DNA from: Nonomuraea jabiensis
GTDB lineage: Bacteria > Actinomycetota > Actinomycetes > Streptosporangiales > Streptosporangiaceae
Direction: 5' to 3'
DNA: 64,000 bases
Assembly: GCF_014204795.1 (NCBI RefSeq)
Contig: NZ_JACHMB010000001.1
Span: 10,986,501-11,050,500, forward strand
Position 1 is the first letter of the stretch. Each line of letters starts with the position of its first letter. Positions 25,615-33,621 of this stretch are shown here, piece after piece. The translations under genes were made by a program, and so were the position numbers. A model generated the notes under the pieces. It had not been told where the DNA came from and ran no database searches. It worked only from the letters and a program-made list of their open reading frames with translations.

Positions 25615-26174
25615 TTGCCGCTAGAGCCCACAACGCAGACCTTCGCGACCAAGACGGATGCTGAGGTCTGGCTGACCAAGATCGAGGCACAGATCCTAGA
25701 AGACGACTGGATCGACCCGGACGCCGGAAAGATCGCGTTCGGCAAATATGCAGGCGCCTGGATCAACGAGCGCCCCGGGCTGCGTCCTCGGACGGTGGAG
25801 CTGTACGGCTCCCTACTCCGCAGGCACATCGCCCCTACACCGGACTCCAGAGGCGAGACCTCGACTTGGACGCCGGAACCGTCCGGGTCGAGCGTCAGTT
25901 GATCCAGATCACGGGCAAGGGCCTGGTCTTCGCCGGTCCCGATGACGGGCCGATCCGTAACACCAACTTCAACCGTCGCGTATGGCGTAAGGCGCTCCAG
26001 GACGCTGGTGTGCCGAAAATCCATTTCCACGACCTACGGCACACAGGCAACACCTTGGCGGCCAACGCTGGCGCGTCCATCCGGGACCTCATGACGAGGA
26101 TGGGACACGCCAGCACGCGAGCCGCGATCATCTACCAGCACTGTGCGTCGCGTTGCTGTACCAGACTGCTGTAG
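25615..26174 (+). pseudogene. Tyrosine integrase remnant with central deletion
   Basis: The first frame keeps the N-terminal SAM-like region (FATKTDAEVWLTKIEAQI, AFGKYAGAWINERPGLRPRT, ELYGSLLRRHIAP). After a deletion and frame change the catalytic C-terminus follows: LDAGTVRVERQLIQI, the box HFHDLRHTGNTLAANAG and MGHASTRAAIIYQH with the nucleophile Tyr. The first catalytic Arg region is lost, and the extreme C-terminus is replaced. It is a dead pSAM2-type integrase, evidence of a former integrated element. Confidence 0.85.
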
Positions 26175-26277
26175 TGCGTCGCGCCGGCACCCGGGCGCTG
26201 CCCCAGGCGGAACTCAGCCCGCCTACTCTTCGACCCCGTTAGCCTGTGCGTGTTGACCCTTCAATCGGGAGAAGCCA

Positions 26278-26910
26278 GTGCGATCAGACATCAGCCTGGA
26301 TGAAATGGCTACTGGACTCTCCCGGCTTGCTGATCTCTCGACGGCTGTTCCTTTGCCGGAATCGGAGGTTGTGGCCCTTGAGGAAGTGATCGGCGCGCCG
26401 CTTCCTGACGAGTTCCGGTCGTTCCTGCTGCGTTTCGGCCGGGGAGTTTCGCCCGGCCCCTTGCTCGACCTGCGTTGGATCGTGGAAGAGACCCAGGGCG
26501 AGCGTGAGCATTTTCAGGAGGAACCCGAGGTGGCCGCCTACCCCTGGGAGCCCTTCCCGGTGACTCGGGATGATGTGCGGCAACTGCGGCGCCTCGCCGC
26601 CGAGGGGGCGGATCCCACCCTGTGGATGGACAAGCCCTCGCCTGGAACCATGTTCCTGTGCAGCCACGGGTGCTCGTGGATCAGCATGCTCGCCATGAAC
26701 GGTGAGTACGCCGGCACCGTCTGGCTCACCGAGTGGGGCGAGGCGAAGGACATGTACTGGTGGCCATCGGCTCCCTGGAGGGATGTCGAGCCGTCGGGCC
26801 GTCTGCATGGAGGCTGGAGCGAGCCGGTGCCGTTCCTGGACTGGTACATGCGCTGGACACAGCAGCGCGTCAGCCGACGTCCGCTCTCGCGGCAGCCTGA
26901 CTTGCCTTGA
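26278..26910 (+). CDS. SMI1/KNR4 (SUKH) family protein
   Basis: A 210-aa protein with the SUKH core: EVVALEEVIGAPLPDEFRSF, LLRFGRGVSPGP, MFLCSHGCSWISMLAMNGEY and a final aromatic segment PFLDWYMRWTQQR. SUKH proteins are widespread immunity proteins against secreted toxins and also occur as housekeeping proteins. No toxin gene is adjacent, so it may be an orphan immunity gene. GTG 26278 follows GGGAGAAG. Confidence 0.85.
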   Translation: MRSDISLDEMATGLSRLADLSTAVPLPESEVVALEEVIGAPLPDEFRSFLLRFGRGVSPGPLLDLRWIVEETQGEREHFQEEPEVAAYPWEPFPVTRDDVRQLRRLAAEGADPTLWMDKPSPGTMFLCSHGCSWISMLAMNGEYAGTVWLTEWGEAKDMYWWPSAPWRDVEPSGRLHGGWSEPVPFLDWYMRWTQQRVSRRPLSRQPDLP

Positions 26911-27486
26911 CGGCAGAGACGTCAGCCTGCCCCAGCAGACGAACTCTCGCTCCTTGATCCATGAGCCCTATCATCTGATCCGTAGGAAATGGCGGATGCC
27001 CTGTGGCTCACATGATGCCCGGCTTCCACGACAGCGCTCGAAAGGCCATCAACGACCGCCTGTTCCGACCCTGCGCTGTTTCCAACGATCTGCGGCCACC
27101 CCTCGCCCCGCGGGGGCAGGATACTTCGGGCGGCCCGACAGCGCCCGGGAGATCGTCGAGCGGTGGAGTCCTGTCATCTACGCCACGCGCGCCTGCGACA
27201 GCCCCAGGCGCCGCATCCGCTCCCGTACCGGCCATACGAGATGGCACAACCCCACCTCCGCCGCGCTTCCCTCGGTGATCTTAGTCCAGCCCATCGTCTG
27301 CCTCCTGTACATCGACGCCCGCCTACCGGGGGCATATCTCTCGGGCAGGATGACCCGGCCATGCAGGAGCGGCCGAGCTCGACGTGGCAGCCGTGGAGAG
27401 CTCACGAGCCACGGGCCACGGCCGGGTGAGCCTCACGGAACAGCCACGGACAAGATCCTTAGAGGCTAAGAATCGGACATGACGAT
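26911..27486. other. Gene-poor stretch after SUKH gene
   Basis: Short open frames on both strands lack ribosome sites. A minus-strand stretch (27178-27330) reads TMGWTKITEGSAAEVGLCHL and could be part of a lost regulator, but I cannot support it. The dispersed 26-bp repeat partner lies at 26975-27000. Confidence 0.4.
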
Positions 27487-27516
27487 CCCCGCTACCCCTT
27501 CAGGGGAACGGGGTTT
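27487..27516. terminator. Hairpin near the 3' end of the acyl-CoA dehydrogenase
   Basis: A two-part stem CCCCG/CGGGG and CCCCT/AGGGG with a 2-nt tip, followed by TTT on the plus strand, lies about 15 bp beyond the acyl-CoA dehydrogenase stop. Confidence 0.55.
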
Positions 27517-27530
27517 CTGCATGTCACGGG

Positions 27531-28700
27531 CTACTTGAGGAGCTGCCGGGCCATCACCAGGCGCTGGATCTGGTTGGTGCCCTCGTAGATCTGGGTGATC
27601 TTGGCGTCGCGCATCATCCGCTCCACCGGATAGTCCCGCGTGTAGCCGTACCCCCCGAGCAGTTGCACGGCATCCGTGGTGATCTCCATGGCCGCGTCCG
27701 AGGCCGCGCACTTGGCCGCGCTGGAGAAGAAGGTCAGCTCCTTGACCGGGGTCCCGCGCATGGCCGTCTCGGACATGCTCGCGGCCGTGTACGTGAGCTG
27801 CCGGGCCGCCTCCAGCTTCATGGCCATGTCGGCGATCATGAACTGCAGGCCCTGGAAGTCGGCGATCGGGCGGCCGAACTGGCGGCGCTCCTTGACGTAG
27901 CCGATCGCGTAGTCCAGCGCGCCCTGGGCGATGCCGAGGGCCTGGGCGGCGATGGTGACGCGGGTGTGGTCGAGGGTGGCCAGGGCGGTCTTGAAGCCGG
28001 TGCCCGGCGCGCCGATCATGCGCCAGGCCGGGACGCGGACGTCCTGCAGGATCACCTGGCGGGTGGGCGAGCCCTTGATGCCGAGCTTCTTCTCCTTGGG
28101 ACCGAAGGAGACGCCCTCATCGGACTTCTCGACCACGAAGGCCGAGATGCCACGCGCGCCGGCCGACGGGTCCGTGACCGCCATCACGGTGTAGTACTCC
28201 GACACGCCGGCGTTGGTGATCCACATCTTGGTGCCGTTGAGGACGTAGTCGTCGCCGTCCCGGACCGCCCGCGTCTTCATCGACGCCGCGTCCGAGCCCG
28301 CCTCCGGCTCGCTCAGCGCGTACGAGAACATGGCCTCGCCCCTGGCCACCGCCGGCAGGTAGCGCGCGTTCAGCTCCTGCGACGCCGACAGCAGCAGCGG
28401 CACCGTACCGAGCTTGTTGACGGCCGGGATCAGCGAGGACGAGGCGCACGCCCGCGCCACCTCCTCGATGACGATCACCGTGGCCAGCGCGTCCGCCCCG
28501 GCACCCCCGAACTGCTCGGGGATGTGCACGGCGTGGAAGTCGGCCGCCACGAGCGCCTTGTAGACCTCCCAGGGGAACTCCTCGTTCTCGTCCGCGGCGG
28601 CCGCCTGCGGGGCGATCTTCTCCTCGGCGAGGGCCCTGATCGCCTCGCGGAGCATGGGGTACTCCTCCGCCGAGTCGTGCAGGTGGCCGGCCAGGCTCAT
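27531..28700 (-). CDS. Acyl-CoA dehydrogenase
   Basis: A 389-aa FAD flavoprotein that introduces the alpha-beta double bond of acyl-CoA. It shows the family signatures ALSEPEAGSDAASMKT and MWITNAGVSEYY (FAD/substrate loop), QLLGGYGYTRDYPVERMMRD and the catalytic Glu in IYEGTNQIQRL. I chose ATG 28700 (MSLAGHLHD); an upstream ATG at 28718 is in frame. It is divergent from a TetR gene with two CACTNAGTG sites between, so it is probably repressed by that TetR and induced by an acyl ligand. Its last 71 bp are duplicated at 15903. Confidence 0.93.
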   Translation of the reverse strand: MSLAGHLHDSAEEYPMLREAIRALAEEKIAPQAAAADENEEFPWEVYKALVAADFHAVHIPEQFGGAGADALATVIVIEEVARACASSSLIPAVNKLGTVPLLLSASQELNARYLPAVARGEAMFSYALSEPEAGSDAASMKTRAVRDGDDYVLNGTKMWITNAGVSEYYTVMAVTDPSAGARGISAFVVEKSDEGVSFGPKEKKLGIKGSPTRQVILQDVRVPAWRMIGAPGTGFKTALATLDHTRVTIAAQALGIAQGALDYAIGYVKERRQFGRPIADFQGLQFMIADMAMKLEAARQLTYTAASMSETAMRGTPVKELTFFSSAAKCAASDAAMEITTDAVQLLGGYGYTRDYPVERMMRDAKITQIYEGTNQIQRLVMARQLLK

Positions 28701-28725
28701 ACGCTTCTCCCAACTCAAGAACAGG

Positions 28726-28756
28726 CACTCAGTGACTTAACATAAGGCACTGAGTG
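28726..28756. promoter_or_regulatory. Paired TetR operators CACTNAGTG
   Basis: CACTCAGTG (28726-28734) and CACTGAGTG (28748-28756) are palindromes within the related 13-mers GGCACTCAGTGAC and GGCACTGAGTGAC, 22 bp (two helical turns) apart. They lie between the acyl-CoA dehydrogenase and the TetR gene. Confidence 0.7.
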
Positions 28757-28813
28757 ACATGACGCCAGAGCCGGTGTACGGTGAAGCCCTCACAGGCGGG
28801 CGGAAGGGAGCAG

Positions 28814-29525
28814 ATGTCCGCGAGGCGAGACGCGCGCCGGGAACTGATGTCCGCGGCCATCGGCCTGTCGCTCGAGGCCGGGTTCGACGCGACCACGGTG
28901 GACGAGATCGCCAAGGCCGCCGGAGTGGCCAGGCGGACGTTCTTCCGGCACTTCCGTACGAAGGAGGACGCGATCCTCCCCGACCACGACGCGTGCCTGG
29001 AGCGGGTGACGGAGTTCCTGGAGTCGGCCTCTCCCCTGCGCTCACCGCTTCTCGTGATCGCGGACGCCGCCGGGATCGTCCTGGACATGTACGCCGAGGA
29101 CCCCGAGACGGCCGTCAAGCGGTACGAGCTGACGCGGCGGGTGCCGGCGCTGCGCGAGTGGGAGGTCGCCGCCATCAGCCGCTACCAGCGGGCCTTCGTC
29201 GGCTACCTGGACGGCCGCCGCGCCGAGGACGGCGGGCCGGAGTTCCGGCTGCGCCACGAGGTCGCCTCCGCCGCCGTGGTGGCCGCGCACAACCACGTGC
29301 TGCGCGACTGGCTGCGCTCCGGCGGCCGGGGGGACGTACGCGCGCGGCTCGCGGCGGCGATCTCGGAGGTGACCAAGGCCCTCGGCCCCTGGGTGGACGG
29401 CCTGGAGGCCGTCCACCCAGGGGCCGCCGCGGACGAGGTCATGGTCGTCCTCACCACCCGCCGCACGCCGCTGTGGAAGATCGCCGAGGAGATCGAGGCC
29501 GTCGCCCGCCGCCCCGACGATCCCG

Positions 29526-29536
<11 letters not shown>
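28814..29536 (+). CDS. TetR family regulator
   Basis: A 240-aa regulator. The HTH is near residues 20-60 (TTVDEIAKAAGVARRTFFRH). The C-terminal domain carries the pattern YELTRRVPALREWEVAAI found in TetR regulators of fatty-acid and mycofactocin-type genes. ATG 28814 sits 6 bp after GAAGGGAG. An open frame extends 11 codons upstream, but without a ribosome site. It is divergent from the acyl-CoA dehydrogenase, its likely target, and its 3' end overlaps the Ohr gene by 11 bp. Confidence 0.9.
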
Positions 29537-29936
<400 letters not shown>

Positions 29937-29953
29937 GTCGATGCCCTTCGTTT

Positions 29954-30005
29954 AGACAGACCTGTCTGTCTGCCCTTCTGGACCTGAGAGTAGACAGGTC
30001 TGTCT
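29954..30005. promoter_or_regulatory. Two inverted operator copies AGACAG(RY)CTGTCT
   Basis: AGACAGACCTGTCT (29954-29967) and its exact reverse complement AGACAGGTCTGTCT (29992-30005) lie 38 bp apart in the Ohr/TetR divergent promoter. AGACAG/CTGTCT arms are typical of TetR operators. Confidence 0.75.
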
Positions 30006-30019
30006 GGTATCGTCAACTG

Positions 30020-30592
30020 GTGAGCGCAGAGACGTTGGAGGGCCGTCGCCCCAGCCCGGCGCGCGAGCGCGTCCTCGAGACCGCGACGCGCCTGTTCTAC
30101 ACGGAGGGCGTGCACTCGGTCGGGATCGACCGGATCATCGCCGAGGCGGGCGTCGCCAAGGCGACCTTCTACCACCACTTCCCCGGCAAGGACGACCTCG
30201 TCCGCGCCTACGTGGTCCAGCAGACCTCGCTGCAGCGCGCCCTGGTCACGACCCTGCGGGCCGCCTCGCCGCGCGAGAAGCTGATGGAGATCTTCGCCTA
30301 CATGTGCGAGTTCGGCGCGGGCACGAGCTATCGGGGCTGCCCGTTCGTCAACACGGCGGCCGAGTATCCCGACCCGGCGCACCCCGTACGGCAGGCCATC
30401 AACGAATACCGCCACTGGGTCCGCGGCCTCTACCGCGACCTCCTGGCCGCCGACGGCCACCCCGACCCGGAGCGGACCGCCGACATCGTCCTGCTGCTCA
30501 GGGACGGGCTCGTGGTCGGCTTCGACCTCGACGACCCCGCCACGGTGCGGGCCGCCGTCCAGGAGGCGCTCGCCAGGGTGCTGGCCGCGTGA
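30020..30592 (+). CDS. TetR family regulator of the Ohr gene
   Basis: A 190-aa TetR with HTH at ~20-62 (VGIDRIIAEAGVAKATFYHH). The C-terminal domain is of the type with SYRGCPFVNTAAEY, a conserved Cys context that could act as an oxidant sensor; this is inference. GTG 30020 lies just downstream of the paired operators. It ends in a long terminator hairpin shared with the convergent glycosidase gene. Confidence 0.9.
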   Translation: MSAETLEGRRPSPARERVLETATRLFYTEGVHSVGIDRIIAEAGVAKATFYHHFPGKDDLVRAYVVQQTSLQRALVTTLRAASPREKLMEIFAYMCEFGAGTSYRGCPFVNTAAEYPDPAHPVRQAINEYRHWVRGLYRDLLAADGHPDPERTADIVLLLRDGLVVGFDLDDPATVRAAVQEALARVLAA

Positions 30593-30614
30593 GCCCCCCG
30601 GCCGGGGGGCTCAC
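30589..30614. terminator. 26-nt perfect palindrome, bidirectional terminator
   Basis: A perfectly self-complementary 26-mer with six C and six G runs (arms 30589-30601 and 30602-30614) spans the TetR stop and ends 4 bp before the glycosidase stop. It is ideally placed for convergent transcription. Confidence 0.8.
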
Positions 30615-30617
30615 GGC

Positions 30618-32396
30618 TCAGCCGGCGAGCAGGTTCGCCGTGGGGATGATCTGCCGCTGTACGGTGGGGCTGGACCAGTGGAGCTGGGCGATGGCGTCGT
30701 AGCCGCTGTCGTAGAACTCCATCTTGATGTCGTGCGCCCCGGCGCTCAGCGCGATCTGGCCGCTGTCGTCGCGCTTGGAGTGGTCCGTCCAGTTGTCCAC
30801 GAGGAGCGTGCCGTCCACCCAGAGCCGCACGCCGTCGTCGCTCGTGGTGATGAACGTGTACGTCTCGGCGCGCTCGGCGACCACCTTGCCCGTCCACCGC
30901 ACGCTGAACGTGTCGGCGGACACGGCCGGGTCGGGGGCGTTCGCGCCCCAGTCGAAGTCCACTGCCGGGTCGATCCGGGTCAGCTTGGGCGCGGTCAGGT
31001 CGGCGTTGTCGAAGTAGGTCGCCGACAGGCCCTGCTGGTCGATGACCAGGGTCGTGACCGAGCCCGCGGGGAGCGTGAGCGTCGCGGCGCCGCCCGCGAT
31101 GGCGGCCGTGCCGGTGCGGTGCGGGGTCCACGCGTCGGAGGTGCTCTGCCAGATCGCGGCCGTGCCCGCCGTCAGGCCGGTGAACGCGAGCCTGGTCTCC
31201 AGCGGCTGGGCGCCGACGTTGACCAGGACGACGTTCTTGGCCGCGTCCGAGGCGAACGCGTACAGCCGGTCGGTGTCGGCCGCCGCCTGCACCATGGTCG
31301 TGCCGAACGGGCGGAACAGGCCCTCGCCGGTGAACATGCCGATGCCGTGGTAGATGGGCAGCGGCTCGCTGCGCTGGATGCCGCCCTCGCCCTTCGTGCT
31401 GGTCAGGCCGAGCTGGCCGTTCTTGTCGCCGTACTGGTAGGCGGCGGCACCGGCGTGCAGGATCTGGCCCAGCGCCGCCGCGCCCCACAGCGTGTTGAAG
31501 TGGGTCAGCGTACGGTGGCCGTCGGGGTCGTCGAAGTCGGAGTTGAACTCGCCGATCTGGAGGTCGATCCTGCGGCCGAGCACGGACTCGGCCAGCGCGC
31601 CGACCTCCTTGAGGTCCGTCTCGTAGCTGCGGACGGCGGCGCCCAGGAGGTCCTCGTCCCTGATCGGGTCCGTGCCGTTGCCGTAGTCGTGGTAGTCCAG
31701 GAAGTCGACCCGGTCGCGCGAGCCCTCCAGGAACGTCCTGATGTACGACAGGTCGTTCCAGGCCGTGGCGGGGCCGCCGACGCGGACCGCGGAGTCGGCG
31801 GCGTCGAGCGCGTCGGTGATCAGGTTGAAGCGCCGGCTGTACTCAGATGCCGACATTTCCGGCTTTTCTGGGGTGCAGGTGCAGTTGAGCTCGTTGCCCA
31901 GGATGAAGCGCCGCACCGGCGTGCCCGAGGCCGCGAAGTGCCGGTAGAGGGCGACCGCGTCGTCCCGGTTCACCTCGGCGGTCTGGCGGCCGTCCACCTG
32001 GAGGATGACGACCGGCTCGGCACCCAGGTCGCGAATGGCCGCGATCCAGGCGTCGCCCGTGATGGTCGTGTCGCACTTGTACCCGCCGCACACGATCGGG
32101 CTGGAATGGTGGCCCGGCTCCTGGTAGTGCAGCTCTATGCGCATCCGGCCCGCTTTGAGGTTGCGCAGGTTCTCGCGGTGCCGGGGGTCGTTCGTGATGT
32201 ACGAGCCCTCGCCGTACCCGGTGATGCCCACGCCGTAGTCGCCGGCGGACAGCGTACGGACCGGCTTGGTGAAGTCCACCGAGACGGCGGCGGAGACGGC
32301 CGCCTCCGCGGGTGCCGCCACCGGCCAGATCGCCACGGCCGCGGCCAGGCCGCCCGCGAGAGCGGCGCGGAACGCGCGGCGCGCCAATGCAGTCAT
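30618..32396 (-). CDS. Secreted clan GH-A glycosidase (GH39-like) with PA14 domain
   Basis: A 592-aa secreted enzyme. The signal peptide runs to about residue 33 (FRAALAGGLAAAVAIWPVAA). The TIM barrel of ~40-345 has the clan-A acid/base in ILGNELNC (Glu169) and a nucleophile candidate in LQIGEFNSDF (Glu283). A small beta domain follows (~360-450), then a PA14 domain (~455-585: SATYFDNADLTAPK, FITTSDDGVRLWVDGTLLVD, IKMEFYDSGYDAIAQLHW). The architecture recalls GH39 xylosidase/arabinosidase-like enzymes, but the exact family and substrate are uncertain. It converges on the TetR gene, and its promoter faces the phosphotransferase gene. Confidence 0.8.
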   Translation of the reverse strand: MTALARRAFRAALAGGLAAAVAIWPVAAPAEAAVSAAVSVDFTKPVRTLSAGDYGVGITGYGEGSYITNDPRHRENLRNLKAGRMRIELHYQEPGHHSSPIVCGGYKCDTTITGDAWIAAIRDLGAEPVVILQVDGRQTAEVNRDDAVALYRHFAASGTPVRRFILGNELNCTCTPEKPEMSASEYSRRFNLITDALDAADSAVRVGGPATAWNDLSYIRTFLEGSRDRVDFLDYHDYGNGTDPIRDEDLLGAAVRSYETDLKEVGALAESVLGRRIDLQIGEFNSDFDDPDGHRTLTHFNTLWGAAALGQILHAGAAAYQYGDKNGQLGLTSTKGEGGIQRSEPLPIYHGIGMFTGEGLFRPFGTTMVQAAADTDRLYAFASDAAKNVVLVNVGAQPLETRLAFTGLTAGTAAIWQSTSDAWTPHRTGTAAIAGGAATLTLPAGSVTTLVIDQQGLSATYFDNADLTAPKLTRIDPAVDFDWGANAPDPAVSADTFSVRWTGKVVAERAETYTFITTSDDGVRLWVDGTLLVDNWTDHSKRDDSGQIALSAGAHDIKMEFYDSGYDAIAQLHWSSPTVQRQIIPTANLLAG

Positions 32397-32503
32397 CCTT
32401 CTCCTGTCACAAGATCCGTGAGAACCCGTGGATCATGACATATACGGATGACAGCCGCGTGAACGTCGGCGTCCGGGCGTTCCGTCGGTTCATACTGGGT
32501 CGT

Positions 32504-33529
32504 GTGGACCTCGCCGGAGAGCTGAGTGTTGCCGCGTACCTGCGCGAGGCGTTCGGGTGGGACGCCGACGTCGTGGTGTCGGCCGGGCCGCGCGGCGCGC
32601 TGGGGCAGATCTGGCGGCTGGAGGTGGGCCCGGCCCGCTACGCGCTGAAGGAGATCTTCGGCGAGCCGCCGTCGGAGGCGTTGCTCGAGGCGGAGCTGGC
32701 GTTCGCGCGGCGGGCGGCCGAGGCGGGAGTGCGGCTGCCGGCCGGCCACCCCGACCGCGCGGGCCGCCACCTGCTGAGGGCGCCCGGCGGCGGGACGTGG
32801 CTGCGCCTGTACGACTGGGTGGACCTGCGGCCGGTCGATCTGGCGGCGCCGGGCACGCCGCGCGAGCTCGGGACGCTGCTGGCGCGCCTGCACCGGTGCG
32901 CTCCCGCCGCGGCGGCGGAGGCCGACGGCGGGCCGCCCGCCGCCTGGTACCACCAGGTCCCGGCCGAGCACGAATGGCCGCAGGTGGAGCGGCACCAGGA
33001 CCCGGCCGGACAGGAGTGGCCGCGGGCGGGTGCGGCCTGGGGTGGGCGGCTGGCCGAGCGGCTGGCCACGCTGCCCGAGCTGTGCGCGGCGGTCGCGCCG
33101 GCCGATCCCGCCGACCTCATCGTCTGCCACCGCGACCTGCACCCGGAGAACGTCCTGGCCGACCCCGCGGGCGCGCTGGTGATCGTCGACTGGGACAACC
33201 TCGGACCGGCCGCGCCGGGACGGGAGCTGGCCAGGGCGCTGTTCGACTGGTTCTGCGACGGCCCGGACGCGGATCTCGACGCCATGCGGGCCATGTACGA
33301 GGCCTACGTGCGCGCCGGCGGGCCGGGGCGCATCACCGAGCCGGCGGACTTCTCGATGCTGCTGGCGGGCCGGCTGAACTTCCTGCTGCGCCAGACCCGC
33401 GTCGTGCTGGACCCGGGGGCCGAGCGGCGGCACCGCGACTGGGCGGAACGCGAGATCGACGAGGCCCTGCGCATCCTGCCGACGCCGCGCCAGCTCGCGG
33501 ACGTGCTGGCGCTGACCGCCGCCCGCTGA
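32504..33529 (+). CDS. APH-type phosphotransferase
   Basis: About 341 aa of the aminoglycoside phosphotransferase/homoserine kinase-like fold. It has a nucleotide-binding Lys in RYALKEIFGE, the Brenner motif VCHRDLHPENVLAD with catalytic Asp and Asn, and the metal-binding IVDWDNLGPAAPGRELARAL. The start is uncertain: GTG 32504 gives a sensible N-terminus, while ATG 32435 is the upstream limit, and neither has a clear ribosome site. The substrate (antibiotic, sugar or choline-like) cannot be told, and the genetic context does not show resistance. It is divergent from the glycosidase. Confidence 0.82.
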   Translation: MDLAGELSVAAYLREAFGWDADVVVSAGPRGALGQIWRLEVGPARYALKEIFGEPPSEALLEAELAFARRAAEAGVRLPAGHPDRAGRHLLRAPGGGTWLRLYDWVDLRPVDLAAPGTPRELGTLLARLHRCAPAAAAEADGGPPAAWYHQVPAEHEWPQVERHQDPAGQEWPRAGAAWGGRLAERLATLPELCAAVAPADPADLIVCHRDLHPENVLADPAGALVIVDWDNLGPAAPGRELARALFDWFCDGPDADLDAMRAMYEAYVRAGGPGRITEPADFSMLLAGRLNFLLRQTRVVLDPGAERRHRDWAEREIDEALRILPTPRQLADVLALTAAR

Positions 33530-33575
33530 CCCGGCGGGCGGTTGGTGTGGCTATGACCGCAATGGGTATGCCACC

Positions 33576-33598
33576 GATGATTACTCAGAGTAATCGTC
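33576..33598. promoter_or_regulatory. Large palindrome upstream of ferredoxin-reductase/P450 operon
   Basis: GATTACTCAGAGTAATC (33579-33595) is a perfect 17-bp palindrome and extends to 23 bp with one mismatched pair. It is AT-rich in a GC-rich context and ends 24 bp before the ferredoxin-reductase start. It is probably an operator. No regulator gene is adjacent. Confidence 0.65.
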
Positions 33599-33621
33599 AG
33601 GCTACGAAGTGGGCGTACCAG

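Noticed and set aside
32557..33621. Extension of the ferredoxin-reductase frame through the phosphotransferase gene
   Set aside because: The upstream part is Arg/Gly-rich shadow of the APH gene. ATG 33622 begins the ferredoxin domain.
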